Positions 1 to 15,232 of a stretch of 64,000 nucleotides of DNA are shown piece after piece. Each line of letters begins with the position of its first letter. Within the stretch, counting starts at the first letter, position 1. The notes beneath the pieces were generated by a model, which saw only the letters and a list, made by a program, of their open reading frames with translations, had not been told where the DNA came from and did not search any database. Both the position numbers and the translations under genes were made by a program. The stretch spans positions 15,843,890 through 15,907,889 of the forward strand of contig OX439136.1 of NCBI GenBank assembly GCA_949318235.1, in the 5' to 3' direction. This DNA comes from Ecdyonurus torrentis. Lineage: Eukaryota > Arthropoda > Insecta > Ephemeroptera > Heptageniidae.

Positions 1-2483
1 CTCATGAAATTATAAATTCTTCGTATTTTCTTAACTTTATAAGGAAAAATTTGTAGTAAAATAATTTATTTGAAACACTCGTTTAAACACTTATTATTTT
101 TTTTTTTGTCGTCTTCAGACGAAGAACAAATAATTAATCATGCGTTTTTTCATGAGAAAAAGAAGCAATTAATTTTATCTGAATTTAATCAAAAATATAA
201 ATTTTACGCAATATTTTTATATTTTTCTTGAAGTAAAAAAAGAAGAAAAAATATTTATATATAAAGAGCTACTTGAATTTCATATATAAATCAAAATATA
301 AAAATATTAAATTACATTTCTACAAAAATTAAAATCTTTTCTATACTTGAGTAATTACTTAAGAAAGATCTAAAAAAACTGGATTAAAAGTTGAAATAAA
401 CAGTAACATCTTGTTTCTTTTCTAATAAAAAAAGAGGATGATTTTTTTTCCATCTGTTGAAAAAAAAAGGCGATACTATATAATTAAAGTTCTTTAAAAA
501 GAGAAATAAAATTATTAAAAGAAATAAAAAAAGATTGACAATACTTTAATTTTTACACAGATCTTAATTTAAAATTAAACCGTTATTTTTAAATAATAAT
601 TTTTCACGAATGGTTTGCTCTATTCAACGATATTTCTATCAAATATATAAGTTTATTATTATTATTATGTAATCTCAATTTTATATAATATTATAGCTAG
701 TTATGTTATAGAAATGTCCGAATATTTTCTAGTTCTCTTCAACCTGTTATATAAAATAAAAATTCTATTAATTTAATTTGAACCTTTTTTTTTTTTCTTT
801 CTTCTGTCTATTTTTTTGCAACTTTATTTCATCTTTCCTCTCAATCTTAAATAACTAAAATATAAGTGAATAAAAGTAAAATGAGAAGAGAAAAAAAATA
901 TACTATTATCATTATTTTTATCTTTCTAATTCCACTTAAAAAAATTACCAGTTTTATTGAAATTTTACGAAATATATTTTAAAGTTTATAATAATGTTTG
1001 ATTCAGATCTTTATCATTTTTTTTTCTCAACACTAGAAAAGTTATGATATAAAACTTTATATATACACGTGAATTAACATCTACCGCAAATTTAATCGCA
1101 TGAATGTAAAAATTCACTTTTAAAACTATCCGTAACGTGTAACCAATACTAAAAAAAAATAAAAAAATAAATAAAAAAATAAAAATAATAATAATATAAT
1201 CTACGTATATTAACTCGTATGCAAGTAATTTCTACAATAATAATTTTATGGTTACAAAAAATTTAAAATCCAAAGTGAATATTATTAATGTTACCAAAGA
1301 ATAATATTTTAATGGTGCAAAACTTGGTGATTATCTTTGTAGTTCCATATAAGAAAAAGTATTTCAGTATAAATCGTTATCACTTAAAGCTTGCAACATG
1401 AAATATTTTAATGCACTTTGTTAATTCTGTTAAAGTGCAATATAAAAATTAAAAACGAGAGAAAAAGTTCTGAAGGCCATAGTATTTTTTTTTTTTTTTT
1501 TTTTTTTTTTAGTGTGAGAGCTTTATGATTTATTTTATGAAAATCTAAACTATCAATACATTAAGTAAAGAAGGTGTTACGAAGAGGATATGAAAAAATA
1601 TAAAGTAATGCCTATTCATGCTAAAATTATGTTCTAATGATTGGCCTTCATGCTTAAATATATATACATTTTTTTTTTTACAATCATAAAAATGCAAATA
1701 AAAAAAAATATATTTTAGGCATTAATTTTTTATAATAATATAAATTGTTATTAGTTTGATATGAAGAGCAAAAAGGTCAGCAGAAAGTAATAAATTGAAA
1801 ATTCCATTACTTGTCAACATACTTAGTACTTAGGTACGTAATCATTACGTTATGTAATGTATTATATAATTAATTATGAACTCAAATCTCACTTACACCT
1901 TTACATCTTTGGTTACTAATCGATTCTTGATTCTTGTTATCACAAATATTAGAATATAGCTCAATAACCGACAAAATCAAGATGTCAAAACTATTTCTTA
2001 TGAAATACGAGTTATTGTAAAATAATAAATATGAATACTAAAAAAGGTTATTTATATTTCTTCAGAAAAAATAAAATTTTAACTCAAATCAGTATAAATC
2101 ATTTTATCAAATATTTGAAATAAGTTAAATTCAGTTAGTTCAAATTATTTGAACTAAAACTAAGATGATGATGATATTAGTTATGTACAATACATTATAC
2201 TATATTAACAAACAAATTTTAGATGCCTCGGTTACAAAAACCGCCATTTATCAAAAGGAATCTTTATGAAATTCACTAAAAAATTTACAACGATAACTCT
2301 ATATTCACACACACACACAAAAGATACCTCATTAAACCTCCAGGTATTAGATTATATAACTAATATTAAAAAAAAAGTATTATACTTGAAGATCATATTC
2401 TATATTTTATTTTCAATAGAAATATTACAGCTATATACTTAGAAAAATTCATAATTATTTTATTTTTCCTGAGGAAATATGAG

Positions 2484-2515
<32 letters not shown>

Positions 2516-4576
2516 CACGTTAAAGTATTTTCCTGTTATAGCCTTACAAAATTTTTATACTCTGTCTAGCCTAATTTTTTTAGCTTCTTTTATATAGATT
2601 AATAAACCTAAAAATTACGTACTATACTGTCAAAAATATATATATATTTTTTTTCTTTAAAAATTACTATCCGCTTTACTTATTAGTATAGTTATTACAT
2701 AAAAATAAACGGTACATAAAAACTTCATTACATTTTTAGTAAACTACAGTAATAAAGTACTTTGTAAATAATTTTTTTTCCATATAATGACCGTTAGATA
2801 TATAAAAATTAGAGTAATTTTACCGATTGATCTTATATTATTGTTTTCATAAAAGTAATTTTATTTCTTTATTTATAATAGATTGAAACGTATAAATACA
2901 TAATATAAGAAAATAATCTTTTATTATTCGAAAAGCTTCAAGATATATTAATAAGTATTATTACTTTTATTTTGTATAGTACGTGTTATCTATTTAAACC
3001 ACAAATGTCTCAATTTTCATTACTCAAAAGAAAAAAAGAGACGCAATAAAATAGAGTAATACGCAGTAATAAATATTTATTATGATCAAATAATACAACA
3101 AAATCTATTTTAATTTATCCCAAGAAATTTTCGATTTAAATTACTAACACCTTATATGGTTTATTTATTTTATTTTTTTAAATAACTCAATTAAATTTTA
3201 AAACATAAAAATAATTATTATTTACACCCACAAATTTTATCGTACAAGCATCAATGATTGGAAAAATAAAAAATGTAAATATTTATCTAAATTTGGTATC
3301 TATTTCTTTTAAAAATTCACGCCTACAAAACATTGTTATATCTTAAATCGTAATTTTTTATGATATTGCAAACTTCGATTATGATTTATAATGTTTTTGT
3401 TATACGAACAAAAATTTCATATCCTCCTACTACTATTATATAACATTCTAATCTCATTCTTTTCTTATTCGTTGTCCTGCGAAAATATTGTAAATTATAT
3501 TATACTATAGCGGTAAATAGTAAGAGAATTTTTATTTAAATTATTGTTTAAAAAAAATCATATAAGATAATGCTTCATATTATTAAACAAGTTTAGTAGC
3601 AACAATATTTTGAGCAGTTAAAATTTCAAATAAGAACTTACAAAGAACTTACGTTAACATTATGAAATTGTTATTAGAATTTGCTTAAATATTTAATATT
3701 GCTAAACAAGTTTTTAATGTAGTTTTAAAAATCGTATTTTTTTTTTAATCAATTACTATCTTTCATTTGATCATAAAGCTATAGTAATACCAGAATTCTC
3801 TTAAAACGAAATAGAAAATATGGTAAACAGAGTATAATATTCTTTATTATATGGTATAACCTAACAAAACCTTTTATAAAATTTTGGCTAATAAGATTTT
3901 ATTTCCACTTGACTTAATTTAAAACTAAGTATCAAGATCAAAAAATTTAAATTCTCTTTTTATATATATTTTAGCAGAACATGAAATCATGCATAAAAAA
4001 AAGAAGATATTATAATCTACTTATATTTCAATAGAACAAGATGAAAGAAAATTAAGTTGTCTTCACGATATTATTATCTTTAATATCATATATGTGAAAA
4101 ATTTTGTATTCAGTGTATAAAAATATGTCAAATTTAACATGAAATGAATAATAATAAGAATTATAATACGTTACAATAATACTAAATGACAAAACGTTAT
4201 ATATAAAATAAGAAAAGAAGTGTATAGAATAGTGTCCAAAAATTAATATGACACATTGGAATTTACAGGATATAATACCGTTATATAATATCAGACGTAA
4301 TATTATATTATAAAATACGCAGACATACATAATAATATATAAGGCAGTACTGTACTTTCTATATATAATATTATTGTAGGTAGACAATGAATGATAAAAA
4401 TGTGATTTTTATGTTTAAATGGATTTAAATAATATTATACATATATATATATCAAGGTGGAAGTATTTTTATTGGTTTTACATTTTGCATACAGTTAGTT
4501 TTGTCTGTGTGGGGTAGTGGTACTTATACGGTGAATCATAAGTTACTAAATTTATAGCTGAGATGTTATAACTTGA

Positions 4577-4579
<3 letters not shown>

Positions 4580-4626
<47 letters not shown>
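4580..4626. repeat. (TA)n microsatellite
   Basis: About 23 TA units. Similar shorter runs occur at about 41773-41818 and 51302-51343. Confidence 0.95.
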
Positions 4627-4630
<4 letters not shown>

Positions 4631-5244
4631 TCCATGTATATAAATTTCCATGAATTGAGATTAAAAGATTGTACAATAAAAAGTGCTCCACACTTTTGAA
4701 TATAATATAAAAATAAATTTGAAAAGTGAATACCATAATACGTAAATGAATTTCAATCCAAATGTATTAGATATTAATATAAACGTACAAGAAAAAAATA
4801 TAATGATTATATGACAGCTTATTTTCAGTACATTTGTTATAATACTGCATAATCTATGCTTTACTTCATAATAACTGTGTTAAGAAGTATAAATATTATA
4901 TTGTACGGCATAATTATTTATATTGTTTCAATTTAACATATTTATTCATAAAAATGCAGCATAAATTACGTAATAATTGCTTTTTGTGTTTATTTAAACT
5001 GAAAAAAAATTGATAAATAAATAAAAAATATTTATACGTGATGAAAAAAAGTGTAATTTTATTTATAATTTCTGACACTACAAACCCAAAAAAAAAATAT
5101 ATATATAAAAAAAAAATAAATAAATAAAATTAATCAAAGTTATTTGAGAACAAAGACATAAAAAAAAAGATACAGTAAATATCTGATACATCATTAGGTG
5201 TGGTTAAACTTACACGTAAAGTATAAAAATTTTATAAAGTCTTT

Positions 5245-5320
5245 TAGTGGGCGGAACATAATATTATAAAGCTTATGGTCAGCTGATCATAAGGTCACGC
5301 AAACCTCAGAAGTGTGTGAG
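5245..5320 (+). promoter_or_regulatory. Candidate regulatory island C (E-box + AAGGTCA)
   Basis: GTGGGCGGAA is followed by CAGCTG (5280-5285), a 5-bp gap and AAGGTCACGCAAACC (AAGGTCA 5291-5297). The E-box/receptor pair is closer than in islands A and B. Confidence 0.3.
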
Positions 5321-7587
5321 AAAATTATATTTTATAAGTGCTATTACATGATGAGGATATACAAAAAAAAAATACTATAAACGTTATGACTTCAAGTGAT
5401 ATAGAAAAATTTGCATATTTAGGCTACTTTTTTTATATACATGATATTATATTGTTTCATTTATAAAGGATATGTAACAGAATACCGTTTGTTATAATAT
5501 TTTTAAATTTACAGGATTATCAACTTTTTTTTTCTCTCTCTCTCTCTCCCTCTACTTTTTTTTTCTTTCTTTCTTTTACCAAAGTCATTGCATGATTTAG
5601 TATTTTAAATCACCCTAAAGCATGATTAAGTTGTCTGTCAAACCATAATACTATTCTTATATTTCATGTTTGATGATTCTATCAATATTTAAAAATGCAT
5701 GAGAAAGAAACAAAAGGTAATTTTTTAATAAGTTGCATCCAAAAAGATGCATTCAAAATAATCTTAGACAGCTCTTTTGAGTAGATTTATTTTATGTTTA
5801 TTTATTTATAGTTATTATTATAAGTACTTATTATTGTAAATAAGGAAAGAAAAGAAAAGGTCTTTTATCAAGTATTAAACAAATCCCATTCAAAAATAAA
5901 ATATTATTTACCTTAATATCTTTATAAAATTTAAAATAAGCTAATATATTTCTATTAAGAATTTAACAAGTCAATTATACTCTTATTACAATGAATTCTA
6001 TATCAATGAAAGGCGTATACATTTTGAAAACAATAACAAAAAAAAAAAAAAATCTAAGTCATGTAAATTTGAGTACAAAAAAAGATAAAGGTAGGGGAAC
6101 AATTGAAGTTTTATTAGGAAGAGAAAAAAATGTATCTCGCTGAATTTTTTTGCTGTGCATTCCTTTTAAAAATATATATTTGTGAATATCATGTAACAAT
6201 GATTATTCCCAAGATATAAAAACACACAATGAATTCATAATATAATAAAAAAAATTAGTTTAGACTTTTTAAGCAAGATTATAATACGATAATTTTCATA
6301 TTATTATGATGTCTGTTTTTATAATAGTATATGTGGGAGGACGAAACAAAAAATGCATTCTCTTATCTATAACATATCTATACATATATCATAACAAAAC
6401 AAAACAAAAACGGTATAGCTATTCTTTTTTACATCTTTCATCGTTAATCATCTTTGAATTAGTCATTTTGACATTTGAAGAAAAAAAAAGCATTTGTTTA
6501 TTATATTTATTACGAGCTATTTGAACGAGACGATAAATAAAACGCTTTATTTTACCTACATCTTTATTCTTAATAGAGAGAGAGAGAAAGAACTTCAGAT
6601 TCTTTGCATTAAATCTGTACTGAATCCGTACATAATTATTTTTCTAGTAAAAAAAACATCAAAAGGCAAACAAAGAGTATTCATATTAGAAAAAATCTAC
6701 AAATATAAATTTGCTACAAATAACGGAATAAAATATAGATAAAAATGTTGTTATATTGATGCATTCATAATTACGCATTGATTTGGAACTACCTTTTGCC
6801 TAAACACAGAATTAAAATGCATGCTTATAAAAATATAAAAGAAACAAAAAATCAAGGAAGAATCATTTCATGCTATATTTATACATTTTTTTTCTCTCTT
6901 TCTCTCACATTTTTTTTTAATGTATTAAAAAACATTTTAAAATTATCAAACATACAAATAACTATTCAACCATATCAAATACGTGATCAATTTAAATATA
7001 AATCTTAACACGATGCAAAATTAGGTATATATATACGTATAACAAAAAGGGTGATATACTCTTATTATAATAAATCTTTTTAAATTTATCTAATTAAGGT
7101 ATAATATCGGTTATAGTTAAAAAAAAAGTATTTTCTTATTTTTAAATTTAGGTATTAAGAAATAATAAGAAGCAAGAATATACAGTTATAGGGTATTGTG
7201 TGGGAGAAACATAAGTGCTAAAATATATTCTGAAAAAGGGGATCAGTGATAATAAATTTTTTTTAAAAAGGGATCAAACACCGGGATATATTATTATTTA
7301 TGACATAGGTCTTAAGTTTCACACGAGATATATAATATTATTATGAATGAAATCAGTTCAACATATTATGTTTTATATTGTGTGCTGTATTCTTGTTTTC
7401 TTCTTTTTCAAAGATTGATATAGTCAACAAAAATGTCATTTTTAACCAATTTTTACACGTAATGGAAATGCCCTACAAACGATTTATCTTTTAATACAAG
7501 TTTCTTAATTTTAAATGTTAAAATATATTATTTATTAGTAAGGCACGTTTGAAAAGTTTAGATTTCCTTCAATTTCACTTTAGCATT

Positions 7588-7675
7588 GCGAGACCATGTT
7601 TTTAGCGTTTTCTGAGAAAACTGCTACACCGAGGCCGGAAATATTTAAATGAGGGTAGACACTTTTTTTTACGTG
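7588..7675 (+). repeat. Interspersed repeat (CCATGTTTTTAGC family), copy 1
   Basis: This GC-richer island in the AT desert is related to 41288-41366. Its middle (ACTGCTACACCGAGGCCGG) also resembles the reverse complement of 23847-23885. No TIRs or ORF are seen. Confidence 0.55.
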
Positions 7676-8176
7676 TTTTAAGCTGATAAAAAAATCATTA
7701 TCGGTAAACTCTATTTTATATAAGTGCAGCAGTAATATCATCGATTTACTGCTCCAATCAAATCAATAATAAATCATATATTTTTATCATAAAAATGTAA
7801 TATATCAATATACTCAAAATATAGAATTTTAAATACCAATAATGTTAAATATTAGTCTATGAGTATTGAAAATAGTAAATTTAACAGTAATAAAACTTTT
7901 AAATATAACGGATATCAAATTTATTTATTGACACGGTTCTACCCATTTAAAAATCAATAAAAATATATTATTGATATATTATACTTTATAATAGTATAAT
8001 ATTTCTCTCTCTCTCTCTCTCTCTTATTTATAAGACATATAAGGTATTGCTAATAAATATAATATATCAATATTTAATCCTAATAGGATTTTTTTTCTTT
8101 CGTGCTCGAAAAATATTTATTTATTATACAAGATATATTAGAATTTAATTATAATCATTATTTTTACTATCGCACA

Positions 8177-8248
8177 ATGTGGGTGGGAAAGAAAGCGTGG
8201 GCATGTCTAGCAGTCAGCTGTTCGATAAAGGTCATAACCTTTTCTTTT
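8177..8248 (+). promoter_or_regulatory. Candidate regulatory island A (E-box + AAGGTCA)
   Basis: Within AT-rich DNA, this GC-richer patch has ATGTGGGTGG, AAAGAAAG, CAGCTG (8215-8220) and GATAAAGGTCATAACCTTTT (AAGGTCA at 8228-8234). The same blocks recur in island B. CAGCTG is a bHLH site and AAGGTCA a monomeric nuclear-receptor half site. Function is inferred. Confidence 0.35.
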
Positions 8249-8724
8249 TTTTTTTTCTCGTTACGTCATAGACATACCTGTTTATAAGATTAATATGTTG
8301 TTTAACAACTAGTTAATATCACATTGTTAAAAAAAAAAAGTTATTTATGTGTCTTTTTTTGAATGTCCTTTTAAAAAAATACAATTTTAAACACATTTTA
8401 GGTTACAATTTTCACACTTATAATAACAATTATTTAAACATTAATATTTTATTATAAGTATAACTGGCAGTTAATTTTAGATTAAAAAAAACGTCACAAA
8501 TAACTCAAAATTATATTTAACAAGATTTTGAGTACCCATACTTCCTCTTAAAATACATAGCATTTTTTCCTTAATTCTTTATATTTTTCCATCACTTTTT
8601 TTTTTTTAATACGAAAAGATACATGGTATGGAGTATCCAGTTATTTTTATATAAGGGAATTGAATTTTATTTTCTTATTATATAGTAATACATATTAAGA
8701 GTAATCATTGAATACTTTTCTATA

Positions 8725-8859
<135 letters not shown>

Positions 8860-9844
8860 TATAAAAGAGTATAAATAATATACCTGTAAGCTATATATAA
8901 GTATTATAGCAATTTTTTTTCTATATGTATTATATAGTGTATTGTTATTGATATTGTTATATATTGAAAAATATTATATTATTTTTGATGTTACATAAAG
9001 AAAGATGTATTAAATTGATTTATTACTAATAAGGTAGTAATAAAATGATATATATACAGTAGCAATCCAATTGTAAAAGACTGTATAAATCATTGAGTAA
9101 ATAAATAAGAAAATATTTTTCTTGGAAACTATATAATTTTCAGAAAAAAAAAATTTAAAAATTAATATTGAAAAATATATTTATTGTTTATTTTTTATGT
9201 ATTGTTTGTTTATATATTTTTTATATAGTTATATATTGGGAAAAAAAAGAGTAAAAATTGTAGCTTATAATATAGAAAAAGAAGGTTCGAAGACCGCTTT
9301 ACAATATATTTTTTTATTATTATTATGCGGGAAAACTACTACTTACTTCCTTTTCAGTGTATGTTGAATAATTTTTATGTTATATACAATAGTAAAATTT
9401 ACTGTAAAATTAAGTAAAAATATTTCAATTGAATATAATAATATGTACAGTATATATATATAATAAGTAATTGATTGTTATAGGTAAATAGCCATAGGTA
9501 TATGTATAGTTGAAAATTACATTCAATCATACATAGAAGCTCATGTAAAATTATACAATAAAATTGGAGTTATATATTAAATTATATTTGAGAACGGTAT
9601 ATTTATATGTGTATAATTTAATGACATTTCAATTAATATGAAGTACAAATAATTTTATAAAATTATTATAACAATAAAATAGCAGTATTTATAAATAAAA
9701 CAGATAAAAAAAAACATATTGATAAAACAAATAAAACAGTTAAAAACAATGGGAAAAATATTTTTCCTCATTAGAGAAAAAAAAAACCGTTACCAATATA
9801 TTTTTTTTGTCTCCATGTAAAATAGATAAACAATAACAACTATA

Positions 9845-9930
9845 AACAGCTGTTTTTGTTTTACAGATGTGGGTGTAGGTTAAAGAAAGAGGAGGGGGAG
9901 GGGAGTGATAAGGTCACGAACCTTTTATTT
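9845..9930 (+). promoter_or_regulatory. Candidate regulatory island B (E-box + AAGGTCA)
   Basis: CAGCTG (9847-9852) is followed by ATGTGGGTG (9867-9875), AAAGAAAG, a GGAGGGGGAGGGG run and GATAAGGTCACGAACCTTTT (AAGGTCA 9910-9916). It shares these blocks with island A. Either a duplicated enhancer-like module or a diverged repeat. Confidence 0.35.
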
Positions 9931-11223
9931 TTTAAAGCTACTTTAAAATAATGTTAAGAAAAAAGGTGATGAACTGAAATTTATCCATTCATATGTAATA
10001 ATAATTATATTATGATGTTTAGTTAAAATTTTATTTAACAAAAAAAAAGTAGATACATAATTAAGTTAATTAATGCTGTTCGTAAACCTTGTTTTCTGAT
10101 ATGTACTAAAATAACAATCATCAATAAACGGTTTACGAACAACACTATCATAATTTCCTCTTTTTTTTTTTTTTCTTTTTTTTTTTTTTAATTGAAATAA
10201 ATTAATAAATTTTGAATTTAATTGACCTGCAATTTTTTCATGTAAAAGACTTTTTATGAACTTGTTATTAGCATCGTAATGCGTGAGAAATTATGAGAAA
10301 AAACAAGTCATGAATAAATGTTGATTTTTTTTATATATAAGATAAACGTCATGGTAATAATTAAAAATAACGCTATAAAGTATGAATCATTAAATATACA
10401 AATAAGGAACGACGTTTCTGTTAAAAGTATGTGTTACGTGTGTGAGTGTATTTATATACACACACACATATACATTTATACTTCTTTCACATCATTTGCT
10501 GATTTATGAGATGCAAAAATTGCTCTATATTTTACTCTTCTTTAACGTTATACGTACCAATAATAATTATATCGGTATCTTACGCCTTCTTGTATAAAGT
10601 TTCAGAGAAATAATAAATTTGCATAATATGTTTTTATTTATGTAGGTGTCAAATTTACGGTGTTTTACAAAATATATACACTTTTTTTGTTTTAGTGTTA
10701 CAAAAGTGATGCTTGTGTAGTTAAAAAATATATACTGTATCGCTGTAGATGGTTAATGAGCCTTAATAATTTTTCATAATTAACAAAACTAACGTATTTT
10801 TATGAAAATTGTATTTTGTTACACTTTTGTGTTTTATTATTCACATTAAAGTATATATCAACTGATTTAAAAAAAAAACTATTAATAACATTTCTGTCAT
10901 TGAAACAACTTGTATTAATGTAAGTACAAATTACTTTCATGAAGGTAAAAGTTGTAAATTTTATTCAATTGTGTAAAAATAATAGATTAGTAATGTATAA
11001 AATTATTTACTCGCAGTTATTATTATTATAGAGATTTTTCTGTTAATTACAATAAAAACCTAAACAATACAACAAAAGCTTATTTACTTATACAGTTAAT
11101 TATAGCGGATATAAAATGGACCTTCTCGTTTTTCAATGTTTAAAAACAGGTGTATTGAAAGTTGGCGACAATTTAACAGAGAGTACGCATAATCAGTGAC
11201 GTAATACTGTATAAACTTCAACT

Positions 11224-11260
<37 letters not shown>

Positions 11261-14200
11261 CATGTGACAGTTATAATACAAGAAGTCTGCAAGTTTTACC
11301 GCGGTAAATATAAAATGAGGGCATTTCCTATGTATATTGCATCTCTATTCTATTGCCAAGAATAATTTTAATATTATATATAAAAATGTGTGAGCGACAA
11401 AATAACAGTTTTATTGAAAAATGGTGTTATTTAATACATAACTTTGAAAAAAGTTGTTTTTAGTAATGTAATAATATTCATAACATTATAATATCTGATG
11501 AAATAAGTATGTACGCGTACTTCATTTTATGATGCAGCATCGTTATTTATATTATTATTTATTATAAGTTGTTAAGTTAATTAAAAGATAATACTTCTGC
11601 ATGCATTGCATGTTTAAAAATAAAAACAATATTTTCATCGAGTTTTCATTTTTTAATATAAAAACTTTTTATTTATAAAATAGTAAATAATAATAAAATA
11701 GCGTGGTTATCAAACTTTTTTAAATTCAAAATAAATAATTCCATGAATAGATTTTGAGACGTATGTTATTCATATTGTTAAAGATAGCTCATGACTCATG
11801 AATTAATGAATCTCAAGTATACAAGAATAGCTTAAAACGTAAAAATTCAAACTGCACGCAATCTTACAAGGAGTTAAAAAATAAATAAAATAATTAATTT
11901 TTTGTACTTTTAAAAAACACTAAACTATTTTGAATGCTATTTTGTAAAGTGATATTTTAATCTATTATGATAAAACGACCAAAATTACAAGAATAAGCAA
12001 AAAAAATATATATATATATACTATTTCGTCGTAACTTAAAAAATAACTAAAAAATACTTTCAGTGATTGAAAAAAATAAATCTTGAAAAATTGAGCTCTC
12101 ACAAAATATGACAAGAAAATGTCTATCTTTGGACTTAATTACAAAGGAAACGAGTACAGACTGTTATATTTTTATGCAACAGTATAACATAACATTAAAA
12201 CAAGAAGAAAAAATTATATATAGTACTGTACCGTACGTAATAAACGCACTATATATACAGTAGATCTATCGTTACAGTAATAAGAATATCAATAATGCGT
12301 ATAGTAATTTAATTGACTATTTTAATGCATTAATTTAATATAATAAATTCAGTATTATATATATACCGTATAAACCATAATATACTATGTATTTTGTAAT
12401 TATTAATTATTTCATTAAAAATTATAGTAGTTTAATTATGTAATAACTGCATCCAATTTTTAACTGTTTATTTTATGATGTATGAAATATATTTATGTAT
12501 AACTTTATTTTAATTATAATTATGAAATAGGTTAAGAACTACATTCCTGTATCGTATATAAAATTGGTAATATTAATAATATATACTTAACGGATTTTTA
12601 TTTGAACTTGTCGATAATTTAACTCTTATTTAATATAAAATAATTATGAAATATATTTTTACATACTTCATACGTTTATTATTTTATTATTTATATCAGT
12701 TATTGCGGTAGAAGTAAGCTTTAAATTTTTTACTGTCATGAAAATAATATCTTAAATATTTAAATTTATAGCCTCTTTAAAAATGAAAACGAATAAAAAA
12801 ATAAGTTAAAAAAAATCTCATCAATGAAATTATTAATCAAACTTCTTGATCATGAAAAAAAATTCTTATATGGTAATAACTTTTACTCTTTTATAATTTT
12901 GCTCTGAACTCAATTTTTTTAACACAAAAAAAAAAAAGTAAAATTAAAAAAAAAAAAAAAATTTAACCCATCAATTATATCATATTTAACTCAGTAAAAT
13001 ATAGACCCACTTATTCAGACCACCAAAGCGTAACACCATATATTTATAACAAGTTCTTTGTATTTATATTACATAAGAAAAGAAGAAGAAGAAAAAAATC
13101 ATGCATAATAAATTGTAGTGTACACAATTCACACCATATATATATTTTTTTCATACTGCAAATTATTTTCGCATGCAAATATATAACTTAAATCTATAAT
13201 TATAATCTTCCTTGACGTGGGAAAAAATAGTACGCATGAATAAATTTTTAATTTAATATGATCATAATAATATGCAAATATAATTGTGCAATCATATTTC
13301 CAATAGACTGTAGTTTTTTTCTTCTATCAGTTAAAGCGTTCTAGCAATTTTTATTGAATATTCTAAAAGAGTTTATTACTAGATTTTTTTTCTTCTTCTT
13401 TTTCTTCTTCTTCTTCCTTTTTGGGAGAAGTTTCAGTTACTAGAAATTCTTGTTGTCAAGAGTTTAACTTATAAGTATAGGTGTATACAAAAAAAGTTTA
13501 AGTTTTCTAATAGTGGTATCATTACTTGACGTTGTTATTGTACTTTTTAGTTACATAGTTACCATGTTATCAAAGTATGTAAAAAAAAAAAAAAAAAAAA
13601 TAGCATGTACAATATGAAATATGGCTAAAAAAAATACAAACATAAAGTTCAAGTTCAGTGTACTAAAGATTTTCTTTCAAGTATGAAATTGATTACATGG
13701 ATAGTTATTTTAAATTTTTACCTTTAGAATTACATGTACAATGTTATTGACTGAAGAAAAGGAAAAAAAATGCAATTCAAAATAAAAATATTTTTCTTAT
13801 ACGATGTAAACAATCATTTGGAGTTTTTTAGACGAGTTATAGTAATTAAAATGTTGATTCATTACAAATTATTTAATGGAGTAGAAAACTTACAAGACTT
13901 TCATATACACCTTGCATAAAACGTGAGTAATATTCAAAGCCATATTTCTCATAAAGTTGTCGGTAAATCTTGCAAAAGCTAACATTATTTGCTACTAAAA
14001 ATTACAACAAATTAGACATTTTTATGATGAGTGATCCCCCTATGGCCAAAAAAATAAAAAATAAATCATAAAATAGTAAAAAGTAACGGTCAAACAAATG
14101 AGGAGAAAAAAAGAAGAAAGAATTTTTATGAATAGAAAAATGATTGCAAAAATTCAGTTATAATGTAAAATCTGCATTTATTTAGTATTGTAAAAATCTT

Positions 14201-15198
14201 GTTATAACAAATAAAAAGGCACCATAAATTTATTAAAAGAAAAAAATATTGTTTCCTGTCTAAAGAATTTTAATACATAATAGAGAATAAATTTAGATGA
14301 ATATAATAAAAATTATATCACGATTTTTTTAGTCTTAATTAAAGTGATATCTATTGTGTATGTACTGTAATGTAGTGTAATATATTTAACATATTTTCAC
14401 CGTTACATATATAGAAAATAATACTTTTATTGAAGAAATTTGTTATTATTTTTTTAAGTAAAAATTTTATGCATAAGGTCAGATGATATAAATAATATGC
14501 AGTTCATAGAACTTCCTTTAATATAATCTAAATTATATAAAGGGTAAAAAAAAATATATCTTATACGTATTATGTTTGCTTAAAGGGAGTAATAAGTCAA
14601 ATTGAAATACTTGATCTACAGCTTACACTAATTCTTTTATATAACACTTAATCACTTTGAAACATGCATATTTATTCTGGGTTCCAATGAACCCGTTTAT
14701 ATGTGGTGTATCATGGCAAGTTCTTCCTCAAAAATGACAATGATAACTTATGTATGTATATTTTTTTTAGCTATTCAATAATGTATAATAAATAAAAACT
14801 TATAATCGTTATGTAATTATAAATGAAGATAATCTTTCAATGCTATATTATATACTCTCTATTATATAAAAAAATAAAACGTATGTATTTTATACAGCTG
14901 CTATTTTAGAGTTCGGTCAACTCATTGGAACAATTAAAAATAATAATAATAATAAATATGACCATGCCGGGCACGTAAACACATATGCTTTATTATTATT
15001 TTTTTACGTCTTACTGTTTATAAATTACAATAGGACTCAGTAACAAGATTTAAGGTGACTGAATGAGTATTAAGTAGCCAATTTCAAAATAATTTTTTCA
15101 TTATTTGTATTTTCATTAACATATGTCAAATTCCGTTGTTAAAAAAAATCAGCCAGTTTAACTTGTCTGTAAGAAAAGGACCACATTTTTTAAGATAC

Positions 15199-15232
<34 letters not shown>

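Larger units (their letters stand above)
1..8176. other. Gene-free AT desert, left part
   Basis: Only A/T tracts, (TA)n at 4580-4626, island C and the repeat at 7588-7675 stand out. Open frames here have low-complexity Phe/Ile/Tyr/Lys composition expected of random AT DNA. No conserved protein motif or RNA gene was recognised. Confidence 0.7.

Noticed and set aside
4052..4387. 111-codon frame on the minus strand
   Set aside because: Composition is Ile/Tyr/Phe/Asn low complexity typical of AT-rich random DNA, with no domain and no splice context.
6325..6350. GGACGAAAC as hammerhead 3' core
   Set aside because: No CTGANGA with a complementary helix II lies upstream.
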